DNA from: Trichocoleus sp. FACHB-40
GTDB lineage: Bacteria; Cyanobacteriota; Cyanobacteriia; Cyanobacteriales; FACHB-T130
Direction: 5' to 3'
DNA: 64,000 bases
Assembly: GCF_014695915.1 (NCBI RefSeq)
Contig: NZ_JACJPF010000107.1
Location: 62,001 to 126,000, forward strand
Part shown: piece by piece, positions 35,397 to 44,374 of the stretch
Layout: every line of letters begins with the position of its first letter
Numbering within the stretch: the first letter of the stretch is position 1
The notes under the pieces: generated by a model
The model's database searches: none
What the model saw: the letters and a program-made list of their open reading frames with translations, nothing else
Told to the model about the DNA's origin: nothing
Made by a program: the position numbers and the translations under genes

Positions 35397-35498
35397 TCTA
35401 TTTTTGATTTGGGATTTTGGGGCAAAGCATTTGTGAGCAAAAATTGTAATTGATCTCAGGCAATTATCAGGGGCAATGCTTCGCCCCTATATCGGTTT

Positions 35499-36212
35499 AT
35501 GACTTTCAAAGATCCTCGCCGTCAGAAGCAACTAGAGAAATTAATTCAAAAATTGGGACTCCCAGAACAGGCACCAGTGCAATGGTCGCTTCTTGATTTG
35601 GCGCTGACGCACCCAACAGTCTCGCCATCGGGAAATTATGAGCAACTGGAGTTTTTGGGGGATGCCGTAGTGCGGATGGCTGCTTCTGAGTTGTTATGGG
35701 AAATTTATCCGAATTGTTCGGTGGGTGAGTTTTCGGCGATTCGGAAGGTATTGGTGAGCGATCGCACTCTCGCCCGAATTGCTGATAGTTATGGGCTGGA
35801 TCGCTACCTACTGGTTTCTGAAAGTGCTGCTGGCGATAAAGCAGGTTTGACATCGCGGATGGCAGACGCTTTTGAAGCTGTGCTGGGCGCACTCTACCTA
35901 AGTACGCATACATTGGAACTGGTGCGCCCGTGGCTTGACCCTCACTTTAAATATCTGTCATCAGAAATCCGCACTGACCCAGCCTACCAAAATTATAAAG
36001 ATGCCCTGCAAGAATGGACGCAAGCCCATTACCAAACACTTCCAGAATATCGCGTCAAGGAAAACAGACGATTTCATGGCGATCCAGAGCGTTTCGCAGC
36101 TGAGGTTTGGTTTCAGGGGCGGCTATTGGGTCAAGGCAAAGGACACTCTAAAAAAGCTGCCGAACAAGCTGCGGCTAAGGAGGCTTTTTTAAGCATAGGC
36201 GATGAAGAATGA
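35499..36212 (+). CDS. rnc: ribonuclease III
   Basis: This is a 237-residue double-stranded RNA endonuclease. The catalytic domain (about 1-150) has LALTHPTVSPSGNYEQLEFLGDAVV with the signature Glu/Asp metal ligands and MADAFEAVLGALYL with the second Asp/Glu pair. The dsRNA-binding domain (about 160-235) has NYKDALQEWTQ and GKGHSKKAAEQAAAKEAF. It is full length for the family. Cyanobacteria often have two or three RNase III-type proteins, so this is one of them. It follows rnpB on the same strand. Confidence 0.95.
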   Translation: MTFKDPRRQKQLEKLIQKLGLPEQAPVQWSLLDLALTHPTVSPSGNYEQLEFLGDAVVRMAASELLWEIYPNCSVGEFSAIRKVLVSDRTLARIADSYGLDRYLLVSESAAGDKAGLTSRMADAFEAVLGALYLSTHTLELVRPWLDPHFKYLSSEIRTDPAYQNYKDALQEWTQAHYQTLPEYRVKENRRFHGDPERFAAEVWFQGRLLGQGKGHSKKAAEQAAAKEAFLSIGDEE

Positions 36213-36229
36213 GGGATTGGGAATTGGGG

Positions 36230-36320
36230 AAAAGTCTTACCTAGCCCCTAGTCTCCAGCCCCTAGTTCCTAGCCCCTATTTCCCAATCCCCAGCCCCAAT
36301 CCCTAGTCCCTAGCTCGGTC
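36230..36320. repeat. CCCCTAGT / CCCCAATCC degenerate short repeat
   Basis: A run of C-rich 8-11-base units (AGCCCCTAGT, TTCCCAATCC and variants) lies between rnc and the oxidoreductase gene. It matches the tract at 5945-6028 in style. It is non-coding. Confidence 0.65.
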
Positions 36321-36365
36321 AGAAGTTATTCTGGAGTTTAAACTGATTGTTCAAAGTTTAAATTA

Positions 36366-37478
36366 ATGGCTGATAGCTTAGAGAGGATTGGGGTTGCTGT
36401 GTTGGGCGCTGGGCGATGGGGAGTACACTTGGTGCGAAATTTTCTGGAGCATCCCCAAGCTCGCCTGGTGGCGGTGGTAGACCATAGCCGCGATCGCTTG
36501 GAGGCAGTAAAAAAGCGGTTTGAGTTAAACTCTGATGTTGTTCTGGCAACTGAGTGGTCACAAGTGCGCTTGATGCCAGAAGTTCAGGCAGTAGTGATCG
36601 CTACCCCAGCTTCTTCGCACTACAATCTGATCGCTGATGCTCTACGTCTTGGCTATCACGTCCTGGCAGAAAAACCTCTTACCCTCGACCCATCTGACTC
36701 TTTGCAACTGTGCGAGTTAGCTCAACAACAGCAGCGGCAACTTTTTGTAGACCACACCTATTTATTTCATCCAGCTGTTGAGCGCGGCAAAGCTGTAGTT
36801 CTCTCAGGCATTTTGGGGGATTTGCGCTATGGTTACGCCGCCCGTACCCATTTAGGGCCAGTGCGCTTTGATGTTGATGCTTTATGGGACTTAGCCATTC
36901 ACGACATCGCTATTTTTAACAACTGGCTTTCGGAAACACCTACTCAAGTGCAAGCCAATGGTACTGTCTGGCTACAGGAAGCCGAATCCCAAATCCCAAA
37001 TCCACAATTTAATACCCCTCAATCCCCGCTAAAAAAGGGGGGTCAAAATACAAGCGGTTTGGCTGATTTAGTTTGGGTGACGCTTACCTACCCCAGTGGC
37101 TTTCAAGCATTTATTCATCTGTGCTGGCTTAATCCTGATAAACAGCGACGTTTGTGTGTAGCGGGAAGTGAGGGAACTTTAATTTTTGATGAGTTACAGA
37201 CAGAGACACCCCTAACTATTCAGCATGGACGGTTTGGAAAAACCGATAGTAGTCCTTACACGCCAGTTAATCAAAGCCTTGAAGTGGTCAGCCTGGAACC
37301 GGGCGAACCATTAGGGAGAGTTTGCGATCGCTTTCTTTTATCTATCCGCCAAAACCAACCTTCTGCGATTTCTTCCGGTTGGGTTGGTGTCCAGCTAGTA
37401 CAGATTCTCAGTTGTTTGAGCGAATCCTTGCAACAGGGAGGACGAACAATTATTGTTCCCCAGGCAATTAAAAATTAG
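36366..37478 (+). CDS. Gfo/Idh/MocA-family oxidoreductase
   Basis: This is a 370-residue NAD(P)-dependent sugar-type dehydrogenase. The Rossmann domain (1-120) has GVAVLGAGRWGVHLVRNF and ends in the catalytic-lysine motif HVLAEKPLTLD. The C-terminal alpha/beta domain starts VDHTYLFHPAVERGKAVV and contains DVDALWDLAIHDIAIFNNW. Residues about 206-231 (ESQIPNPQFNTPQSPLKKGG) interrupt it and derive from a dispersed DNA repeat. The substrate is unknown, and a role in polysaccharide or nucleotide-sugar metabolism is possible. It is convergent with the sensor-kinase gene. Confidence 0.87.
   Translation: MADSLERIGVAVLGAGRWGVHLVRNFLEHPQARLVAVVDHSRDRLEAVKKRFELNSDVVLATEWSQVRLMPEVQAVVIATPASSHYNLIADALRLGYHVLAEKPLTLDPSDSLQLCELAQQQQRQLFVDHTYLFHPAVERGKAVVLSGILGDLRYGYAARTHLGPVRFDVDALWDLAIHDIAIFNNWLSETPTQVQANGTVWLQEAESQIPNPQFNTPQSPLKKGGQNTSGLADLVWVTLTYPSGFQAFIHLCWLNPDKQRRLCVAGSEGTLIFDELQTETPLTIQHGRFGKTDSSPYTPVNQSLEVVSLEPGEPLGRVCDRFLLSIRQNQPSAISSGWVGVQLVQILSCLSESLQQGGRTIIVPQAIKN
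36982..37058. repeat. dispersed repeat inserted in frame in the oxidoreductase gene
   Basis: About 75 bases combine AATCCCAAATCCC units with a CCCCTCAATCCCCGC...AAAAAAGGGGGG palindrome of a kind common between cyanobacterial genes. It keeps the reading frame and adds about 25 hydrophilic residues. Confidence 0.7.
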
Positions 37479-37499
37479 GGATTGTTCAATTTTTCCTTT

Positions 37500-39578
37500 T
37501 TAATTTTTAGCTCCATTGGTAGATTCAATTGGCAAAGCTGAAGGATCTAATATAGGCAAAGTAATCTCAACCGCCGTGCCAAAACCTATCCCAGCACTCG
37601 ACAAAGTAATGCTACCTCCCATTAATTCCATTAAGTTTCGGGAAATAGCAAGACCAAGGCCTGTGCCGCCAAACTTGCGCGTGGTTGTACCATCAATCAT
37701 CACAAAGGGGCGAAAGAGTTTATGCTGTTGAGCCGGTTCAATACCTATCCCGGTATCCTGAACCGTCACAACAACAAGCAAAGGCGGTGAAAGGCGTTCT
37801 TTGGCAGAACTCAAGGCTGTTGGCGAGAGGCTGCGAGAAAGGTTAGAGACTGATTCTTCAGGCCTTGCCTCTTGCCCTCCTACTAAGGAAGGGCTAGGGG
37901 AGGAGAGGCTGTGGGCAGCCTGTTTGGCATGATGCTTCTCTATGCGGATGGTAATGGTGATGCTGCCTTGGTCGGTGAACTTCGTAGCGTTGCCAACGAC
38001 ATTCAGCAGCACCTGCTTGAGCTTTGCGGGATCAGCATGGACAGTAATTGGCTCTTGCAGGTCTGGCGTAATGAACTGCAAACCTTTCTGATTAATTTGA
38101 ACAGCCTGTAAATCAATCACATCCTTGAGCAACTTTCTCAAATCAAGTGGCTCTAAGACTACGGAAAGCTTGCCTGCTTCAATTTTGGCAATGTCCAAAA
38201 CATCATTGATAATTCCCAGCAGGTGAATAGCTGCATCATCGGCTCGCTGTAAAAAATCCATTTCCTCTTCTCGATCATCGCAGCAGTCATCCCGTACCAG
38301 TCGGATGCAGCCAATGATGGCATTTAGAGGAGTTCTTAATTCATGGGAAGTATTCGCCAGAAACTCATTTTTCAGTTGGTTAGCTGCTTGTGCTTCTTTC
38401 CATGCAGTTTCGAGTTCTTCTGCCCAAGCTTTGAGCCGCTCTACCATACTATCGAGGGCTTCAGATAATTGATTGAACTCTCGAATTTTGAAGTTGTGGG
38501 GAACTCGGTCTATTGAGTGTAGGTGTCCCTCAGTTCCGGCGTAATCTCGCAATTGCTCCAGAGGTAGCGCCAGTTCGCGAGATATATACAGGGTTGCTAA
38601 CAGGCTAGCGGCGATTAAGCCAAATGTCAGAACCACCAGAACTTGTTGAATTTCTGTCAGACCAGAAAGGGCGCTGTCTAGGCGAGTGACGGCTAAGATA
38701 ATCCACTTGTGATCTGGCTGGGTGGTAATGGGACTGGAAATTGCGGAGTAGCCAGCTAGTAATTCTACACCATTTTTTTCAAAAGAGAACAGGTGGAGAA
38801 AGTTCGGCGGTTGATCTGCGATCGCATTCTTCATCACCGTTTTGAGTCTTTCGCCATCTGCCTCCTGCTCAATATTTCGCCCCACTCGCTGGGCGATTGG
38901 ATGCGCCAAAATCGTTCCATCCTGGGCAATTACCACCGGATAGCCCATTAAAGACCCCGGCTTGCCACGCTCTTGTTTAAGCAAGGCTGACTGGACGCTC
39001 AGGGCATAACGGAGGGAACCTGTGCTGTCATAAACAGGCGCACTTAAAACCAACCTGAGTTGGCTTTTTGAGGCATTTTTACTCGGCTTGGCAGTAGAAT
39101 CTAACGGTGAGGTTCCCGGAAGTAGCGCTTTCACCTGCACTTGAGAGGGGTCTAAGAGTAATGCCGTTTCTTGCTGTGACCACTCAGAAGCTGAAAATGC
39201 ACTAATTGCCTGTTCCCCGCAAGTGCTAGCGGCAAGATTTTGGGTGTCGATGCTGACGAGCTGAAGGCACTGGACTTGCGTAGGCAATTGTTTAGCGAGT
39301 TGTCCTAAAAATTCTTGCTTTTGGTATGGCGATCCCGATTGCAGCACCACTGATTCACTTGCACTCACCAGGTTGGTAGAGAGCGTTTTGATTGACTCGC
39401 TAATGCTCTCTCCTTTCTTAACCGCGCTTTCGGTAAGATTTTGGCGAGCTGTTTCCAGTATGCTAGATCGTGCTTTTCTGTAGGTTACATACACCCCCAT
39501 CAGTAGCACCGGGACGCTCAAAAGCAAAATGCGTGACAGCAGGATGCGACGGAAGGAGGATTGACCCGGCTTAGCCAT
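37500..39578 (-). CDS. membrane sensor histidine kinase
   Basis: This is a 692-residue kinase. TM1 (about 12-31, ILLLSVPVLLMGVYVTY) is followed by a periplasmic Cache-type sensor (about 32-315, with VVIAQDGTILAHP and KWIILAVTRLDSAL). TM2 (about 318-340) leads to a HAMP-like linker. HisKA has H412 (NTSHELRTPLNAI). HATPase has N box (LLNVVGNATKFTD), G1 (VQDTGIGIEP) and G2 (GGTGLGLAISRNLMELMGG). All catalytic motifs are intact, and no receiver domain is attached. An insertion at about residues 551-594, rich in Ser and Pro, splits the ATP-binding domain and looks repeat-derived. The cognate regulator is not adjacent. Confidence 0.92.
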   Translation of the reverse strand: MAKPGQSSFRRILLSRILLLSVPVLLMGVYVTYRKARSSILETARQNLTESAVKKGESISESIKTLSTNLVSASESVVLQSGSPYQKQEFLGQLAKQLPTQVQCLQLVSIDTQNLAASTCGEQAISAFSASEWSQQETALLLDPSQVQVKALLPGTSPLDSTAKPSKNASKSQLRLVLSAPVYDSTGSLRYALSVQSALLKQERGKPGSLMGYPVVIAQDGTILAHPIAQRVGRNIEQEADGERLKTVMKNAIADQPPNFLHLFSFEKNGVELLAGYSAISSPITTQPDHKWIILAVTRLDSALSGLTEIQQVLVVLTFGLIAASLLATLYISRELALPLEQLRDYAGTEGHLHSIDRVPHNFKIREFNQLSEALDSMVERLKAWAEELETAWKEAQAANQLKNEFLANTSHELRTPLNAIIGCIRLVRDDCCDDREEEMDFLQRADDAAIHLLGIINDVLDIAKIEAGKLSVVLEPLDLRKLLKDVIDLQAVQINQKGLQFITPDLQEPITVHADPAKLKQVLLNVVGNATKFTDQGSITITIRIEKHHAKQAAHSLSSPSPSLVGGQEARPEESVSNLSRSLSPTALSSAKERLSPPLLVVVTVQDTGIGIEPAQQHKLFRPFVMIDGTTTRKFGGTGLGLAISRNLMELMGGSITLSSAGIGFGTAVEITLPILDPSALPIESTNGAKN

Positions 39579-39801
39579 AGGAAGTCTCTAATTTGAGGTG
39601 TAAAACCCAAGCTGTAACAACTATAAATAACTCACCTTGCCAGAATGGGGTATTGATTAGCCTACTTTTCTTCTTGGTTAATCGTGTCGGGCAAGCGATA
39701 CTTTTTGACAGATCCATTACATCCTAGAACGGTTCTTTGATTCTCGTATAGCCTGGGGAGGTTGACTTTGCAGAATTTCTACACCAAATACCTCAGTATA
39801 A

Positions 39802-39830
39802 AAAATAATTAATGTAAAATTAATTATTTT
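39802..39830. promoter_or_regulatory. 12-bp-arm AT palindrome upstream of the RibD-C gene
   Basis: AAAATAATTAAT (39802-39813), GTAAA, ATTAATTATTTT (39819-39830) is a perfect inverted repeat ending 16 bases before the ATG at 39847. The position suits an operator or a leader hairpin occluding the ribosome site. The binding factor is unknown. Confidence 0.5.
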
Positions 39831-39846
39831 ATCGCCTTGAGCAGCC

Positions 39847-40557
39847 ATGACTGCAAATCTTGCCGGGAAACGCCCTTCGACGACCGTTGTTTTAGCTATG
39901 AGTGCTGATGGCAAGATTGCGGATGTGCGGCGCGATCGCGCAAGGTTTTCTTCTGGTAGCGATCGCACTCACTTGGAAAAACAAGTTTCTCAAGCTGATG
40001 GCGTTTTGTTTGGTGCAGGTACTCTCCGCGCTTATGGGACAACATTGAGCGTTTCTAATCCAGAACTACTCACCTTACGACTACAGTGTGGCAAATCGCC
40101 GCAGCCTGTGCAAATTGTTTGCTCCTCATTAGGGGATTTAGATCCCCAATGGCGCTTTTTTCGTCAACCTGTACCCCGGTGGTTGCTTACTACAGAGGCT
40201 GGTGCTAGACGCTGGGAAGGACGCGCAGAATTTGAGCGGGTGTTGGTGGTTGAGGCGACAAGAAAGGGATTCAACTGGATTGCTGCTTTTGCCCAGTTTT
40301 GGGAGTTGGGGTTGCAAAATTTGGCTGTTTTGGGGGGCGGGGAACTGGTAGCATCGCTGTTTGCAGTTGATTTGATCGATGAATTGTGGCTAACTGTGTG
40401 TCCAATGATTCTGGGGGGTGCAACAGCGCCTACACCTGTGGAAGGTTCGGGATTTTTGCCAGATTTGGCACCTCGTCTGGAATTATTGTCAGTTCATACA
40501 ATTGAACAGGAAGTTTTTTTACACTATCGACGACAACGTGATCCAGTTAATTTATAG
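39847..40557 (+). CDS. RibD C-terminal-domain (dihydrofolate-reductase-like) protein
   Basis: This is a 236-residue protein matching the reductase domain of RibD: STTVVLAMSADGKIADVRRDRARFSSGSDR, then QADGVLFGAGTLRAYGTTLSV, FAQFWELGLQNLAVLGGGELVASLF and IDELWLTVCPMILGGATAP. It lacks the N-terminal deaminase domain. It could reduce the ribosyl side chain in riboflavin synthesis or act on another pyrimidine or pteridine. ribE is 31 kb away, so context does not decide. A perfect palindrome lies just upstream. Confidence 0.88.
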   Translation: MTANLAGKRPSTTVVLAMSADGKIADVRRDRARFSSGSDRTHLEKQVSQADGVLFGAGTLRAYGTTLSVSNPELLTLRLQCGKSPQPVQIVCSSLGDLDPQWRFFRQPVPRWLLTTEAGARRWEGRAEFERVLVVEATRKGFNWIAAFAQFWELGLQNLAVLGGGELVASLFAVDLIDELWLTVCPMILGGATAPTPVEGSGFLPDLAPRLELLSVHTIEQEVFLHYRRQRDPVNL

Positions 40558-40740
40558 TTGTAAAAATGCTATCTTTCAACCCGGTTTCGATAAATTTATC
40601 GGTTTTATGGGCGTTCAGCAGCCATAAACAAATTGCTATATCCACGACTTAAAACATTTTGCTTTAAACCACATTTCATCGTTCGACTGAGGCTCACAAA
40701 CGTCCGCCATTCGTAAATCTTGAGCCTAAAATCAAGCGAA

Positions 40741-41203
40741 TCAGGAATGCGCGATCGCTCTGCCAATTCGCCTTAACACCCGCACTACATCATACAATTC
40801 ATTGCGACGACGGTAGAGGGAGAAATCATCTGACAAAGCATACTGCGGTTTGCCTTGTTTAACCAACTTTATGAGCATGAAAGTTTCGCCATTAGTCACC
40901 ATTCCAAAAGCTGGTCTGTCAGAATTGGGGCTAGCCATCATATAGGTTAGAGCCTGCGGTATTGCCAAAGAGAAGGCGAAGTTTGTACGCTTCGACTCAA
41001 CTACCAAAACCCATAATTGCTCTTGCAGCACTAAAACATCAATACTTCCCCGATAGATTTCCTCTTTGTCTTCAACAGAGATTTGTACAGTTGGTTCCGC
41101 ACTTATAGAAAAATTCGTCGCTGTCTGCTTGCGTGAGGTTAAATTTATCCTCTACCTGAGCAAAAGTAGTGATGTTTTCGGCAATAGGAATTATTGCCGC
41201 CAC
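40741..41203 (-). pseudogene. internally deleted HsdR-N-like nuclease pseudogene
   Basis: The 3' part is open (to the stop at 40741) and reads IYRGSIDVLVLQEQLWVLVVESKRTNFAFSLAIPQALTYM, the nuclease core of a cyanobacterial type I restriction R-subunit-like family. Upstream, from a GTG at 41203, another frame reads AENITTFAQVEDKFNLTQADSDEFFYK, the N-terminus of that family, and then shifts frame near 41105-41120. Some 60-80 residues that should lie between are absent. One deletion therefore both removed the middle and shifted frame. It lies 3 bases from asnS. A 96-codon remnant could still be translated but would lack the N-terminal fold. Confidence 0.75.
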
Positions 41204-41206
41204 TGC

Positions 41207-42595
41207 TTAAAAATCCACAGTCAAAGGCGCACGCGGGAAAGGAATTACATCTCGGATATTGCCCATTCCGGTCATAAATTGCACCAATCTTTCAAAGCCT
41301 AAACCAAAGCCAGCATGAGGTACAGTTCCGTATCGGCGTAAGTCGAGATACCACCAATAATCAGCCGGATTTAAACCTTGAGCTTCTATCCGGCGCTGTA
41401 AAACTTCCAACCGTTCTTCTCGCTGCGAACCCCCAATAATTTCGCCTATTTTTGGTGCGAGGATATCCATTGCCCGGACGGTTTTTTCGTCGTCGTTCAG
41501 GCGCATATAAAAGGCTTTTATTTCTGTTGGGTAATCGGTGAGGATAACGGGTTTCTTGAATACTTCTTCTGCCAGATAACGTTCGTGTTCTGACTGCAAA
41601 TCCAAGCCCCATTTGACGGGATAATCGAAGGTTTTATCAGTTTTTTCAAGGAGCGCGATCGCATCCGTATAAGTCAGGCGCTCAAACTGGTTATTGATAA
41701 TATTTTCAGCGGTGGCGAGAACGGAGTTATCAATTCGCTGATTGAAAAACTCCATGTCTTCGTGGCAAGTTTCCATCACATACTTGAAAATGTGCTTCAG
41801 GAAGGCTTCTGCTAAATCCATGTCGCCTTCCAAGTCGCAAAAAGCCATCTCAGGCTCCACCATCCAAAATTCTGCCAAGTGGCGAGAAGTGTTAGAGTTT
41901 TCTGCCCGGAAAGTGGGGCCAAAAGTATATACATTGCTAAAAGCCATCGCCATAACTTCGGCTTCCAGTTGTCCGCTGACGGTAAGGTAAGCGGGACGAC
42001 CGAAGAAATCTTGGCTGTAATCAACCTCTTGAGCCTCTGTACGGGGAACATTCTTCAGGTTGAGGCTGGTGACGGTAAACATCTCTCCCGCGCCTTCACA
42101 GTCGCTAGCGCTGATGATGGGAGTGTGAATCCAGAGGAATCCCCGCTCTTGAAAAAATTGGTGGATGGCGTAAGAGCAGGCGTTGCGGACGCGGAAAACT
42201 GCGCCAAAGGAATTAGTACGCGATCGCAAGTGTCCAATTGTCCGCAAAAACTCAAACGAGTGGCGTTTCTTTTGCAGGGGATAACTTTCGGGATCAGCCT
42301 CCCCATAGACTTTCACCGTTTGGGCCTTTAACTCAATCCGCTGTCCTTTCCCCAGAGAAGGTACTAGCACCCCAGCAATTTCTACGGATGCACCAGTATT
42401 TAGCTGCTTAATTACCTCGGCGTAGTTTGGCAAATCCTGATTGAGTACAATTTGCAGGTTAGCCATTGATGAGCCATCATTGACTTCCAGAAAGGCAAAT
42501 TCCTTCGATTCCCGTTTCGTGCGTACCCAGCCCTGAACTGTGACAGATTCTTCAGGTTGACCATTTCCTAAAATATCTACAATCCGCTTCACCAT
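41207..42595 (-). CDS. asnS: asparaginyl-tRNA synthetase
   Basis: This is a 462-residue class IIb synthetase. The N-terminal OB-fold anticodon-binding domain (about 15-110) has [26 protein letters not shown]. The catalytic core has motif 2 ([26 protein letters not shown]) and motif 3 ([27 protein letters not shown]). The [12 protein letters not shown] and [10 protein letters not shown] sequences distinguish AsnRS from AspRS. It is cytoplasmic. It starts 24 bases after the coiled-coil gene on the same strand, so the two are probably cotranscribed. Confidence 0.97.
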   Translation of the reverse strand: MVKRIVDILGNGQPEESVTVQGWVRTKRESKEFAFLEVNDGSSMANLQIVLNQDLPNYAEVIKQLNTGASVEIAGVLVPSLGKGQRIELKAQTVKVYGEADPESYPLQKKRHSFEFLRTIGHLRSRTNSFGAVFRVRNACSYAIHQFFQERGFLWIHTPIISASDCEGAGEMFTVTSLNLKNVPRTEAQEVDYSQDFFGRPAYLTVSGQLEAEVMAMAFSNVYTFGPTFRAENSNTSRHLAEFWMVEPEMAFCDLEGDMDLAEAFLKHIFKYVMETCHEDMEFFNQRIDNSVLATAENIINNQFERLTYTDAIALLEKTDKTFDYPVKWGLDLQSEHERYLAEEVFKKPVILTDYPTEIKAFYMRLNDDEKTVRAMDILAPKIGEIIGGSQREERLEVLQRRIEAQGLNPADYWWYLDLRRYGTVPHAGFGLGFERLVQFMTGMGNIRDVIPFPRAPLTVDF

Positions 42596-42619
42596 ATTTC
42601 TACCTCGCCCAAAATCAAT

Positions 42620-42982
42620 CTATCCAGCACAGGACTTTAGTATCCAGCCTACAACAATGCCCAGTCCTGCAAAGCGGACAGCTTGCCAAAAAGGTTCTTT
42701 AAAAGCGTCCCAAGAAAATAGACGGCTTTCTAGGTTAAATTCTATGGTTTCGAGTTCTTGTTTGAGGCGCTGTAACTCGGCTTGCACTTCCTGGGATCGG
42801 TTGCGACGTAATTCTTTCTGCACAGAGTTTAAACGCTGCTGAAGTTCACCCTGACGCTGCGTGTCTTGCTGCACTTGAGCATAACGTTCTTTGAGGAGGG
42901 CAAGATTTTGCTCAACTTCTGCGATTTCTTGGCTTAAATCTACTTCATCGCTGGACGATGGCAGGGGCGCTTCGGGCGGCAT
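42620..42982 (-). CDS. coiled-coil protein with C-terminal membrane anchor
   Basis: This is a 120-residue protein. The first 15 residues are Pro/Ser-rich, residues about 17-85 are one long coiled coil (QEIAEVEQNLALLKERYAQVQQDTQRQ, then QAELQRLKQELETIEFNLE), and the C-terminus has a single hydrophobic helix (FAGLGIVVGWILKSCAG). The topology suggests a tail-anchored protein with a cytoplasmic rod. The function is not recognised, though the shape recurs in cyanobacterial conserved hypotheticals. It is immediately upstream of asnS. Confidence 0.75.
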   Translation of the reverse strand: MPPEAPLPSSSDEVDLSQEIAEVEQNLALLKERYAQVQQDTQRQGELQQRLNSVQKELRRNRSQEVQAELQRLKQELETIEFNLESRLFSWDAFKEPFWQAVRFAGLGIVVGWILKSCAG

Positions 42983-43028
42983 ACACTACAGTAGGGATAA
43001 ATACGATACCTTCAAGGGTTTTGTGGAG

Positions 43029-43044
43029 ACGCGATATATCGCGT
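43029..43044. repeat. ACGCGATATATCGCGT palindrome
   Basis: A perfect 16-bp palindrome stands within GGAGACGCGATATATCGCG, a common cyanobacterial intergenic repeat related to the GTAGAGACGC hairpin at 31796-31825. It lies between the coiled-coil gene and the small gene at 43126. Confidence 0.7.
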
Positions 43045-43125
43045 TTTGAGTTATGAGTTTTAAATTAACAACTCTTGACTCCAGGCTCCTAACTTTTCCC
43101 AATTACCAATTACCAACTTTACAGT

Positions 43126-43401
43126 ATGTCTCAACCCACCCAGCTTTCTAAAACCGCCATTTTGAACGAATTTACTACCTTAGAACTAGCTCAAGCCCTA
43201 GCAGAACGTCTTGCCATTACTCCCAATGATTGGCATCGTCTCAAGTCTAACCGCAAAGTTCGCGCTGGCGAACAAGCCGCCGCCGCACTGGTATTTCTCC
43301 TAAAAGATCAGTCAGAAGAAGCCTTGGTTCGCTTCCAGCAGGCTTCCGGATGGCTAGACAAATCTATCTCAGCACCACCTTGTCCAACACATGGTCGCTA
43401 A
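43126..43401 (+). CDS. small conserved cyanobacterial protein (DUF6439-like)
   Basis: This is a 91-residue soluble helical protein (TTLELAQALAERLAITPNDWHRLKSNRKVRAGEQAAAALVFLLKDQ, then EEALVRFQQASGWLDKSIS), ending APPCPTHGR. The pattern matches a small cyanobacteria-specific family of unknown function; the DUF number is from memory and is the less certain part. There is no signal peptide. It is convergent with the anti-sigma-type gene. Confidence 0.75.
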   Translation: MSQPTQLSKTAILNEFTTLELAQALAERLAITPNDWHRLKSNRKVRAGEQAAAALVFLLKDQSEEALVRFQQASGWLDKSISAPPCPTHGR

Positions 43402-43494
43402 AGGAAGGCAAAAGTAAAGATAAAAAAGAAAAGTTAAACAAAAAAGTTAAATTAGTTATTAAACTTATTTTTTTGTTTTTTACTTTTGCCTTTT

Positions 43495-43944
43495 TTACCG
43501 AATCAGAGGGTTACGGAAGCGATTTTTGACTTGCTTGCAGAGTCTCAGTTCCGTTCCCTGATTGTTCCAGTGAACTTGATCGAAGATTTGGTGTAGGATA
43601 CACATCCCTCTACCGCTTTCAGACTCATCGTGAGGGAGGAATTCTTCGGGATCGCAACGGCAGTCACAGGGAGGAGAAAAGCCCACTCCTTCGTCTGAGA
43701 TTACCCACCAATACTGACCTTCTACCACCGAAAAGCGTACCGAAACCGTTTTACTAGGATCTAGCTTATTCCCGTGTTTCGCCGCATTGACTAGCGCTTC
43801 TTGCAGCCCTAGTCTAATTTCCGCTTGCCACCTTTCGGGAATCTCTGCTAGCAGCAGATCCAGAACGGGGCAAAGATAGAGGGTAGAAGCGAAGCTAATC
43901 ATGCCCGAAGTTCGTCCCATCGGACGCTGTGAGATAGCAATCAC
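43495..43944 (-). CDS. anti-sigma-type regulatory kinase (RsbW-like HATPase)
   Basis: This is a 149-residue GHKL ATPase. The N box is LGLQEALVNAAKHGNK, the G1 box VISDEGVGF and the G2 box SGRGMCILHQIFDQV, all in the single-domain RsbW/SpoIIAB arrangement. Such proteins phosphorylate or bind partners in anti-sigma switches. Between G1 and G2 is a cysteine-bearing loop (PPCDCRCDPEEFLPHDESE) that might hold a metal. A later Met (residue 9 or 15) is a possible start. No sigma factor or antagonist gene is adjacent. Confidence 0.88.
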   Translation of the reverse strand: MIAISQRPMGRTSGMISFASTLYLCPVLDLLLAEIPERWQAEIRLGLQEALVNAAKHGNKLDPSKTVSVRFSVVEGQYWWVISDEGVGFSPPCDCRCDPEEFLPHDESESGRGMCILHQIFDQVHWNNQGTELRLCKQVKNRFRNPLIR

Positions 43945-44374
43945 TCAAAAAAACCTCTAGACTTTCATTCAATAGAATTAACAGTCCGATCCTGACGGGT
44001 ATGCGCGTTAGCGCTATACACCTTTGAGACTTGTAAGTTTTGAGGCTTGTAGTTTTGGACTCATCTTTTCGTAAGGGAAGAAACAGCATCATAGGTATCT
44101 TCGAGATGATGTCCAGGCTTTATACGCCTACGCCACAAGCTTTGGATTTCCTATGCAAAGCACGGTAATCTCATTTTTATTAAGATGAGATTAATTACCT
44201 TTTTGTTGGTTCGCTGCTGGTTTTGGCAAGTTTGCCAACAAAAAGCGACTAATTCGCTTGCCTTGTGACCTCTAGAGGTGTGGTTTCCAGCCCATAAGTA
44301 GTAGGGAAAACCACCTCCTTTATTGTAACAAAATCTGCGAAAAAAGCTACCTTTAAGGTGAACAAAAAGCTTGG
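43945..44374. other. intergenic region with two hairpins
   Basis: Hairpins are TAATCTCAT (44166-44174) with ATGAGATTA (44185-44193) and TTGGCAA (44223-44229) with TTGCCAA (44232-44238). They lie between the 3' end of rlmD and the upstream region of the anti-sigma gene. An 86-codon minus frame overlapping rlmD is not credible. A small RNA is possible, but no U-tract is present. Confidence 0.45.
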
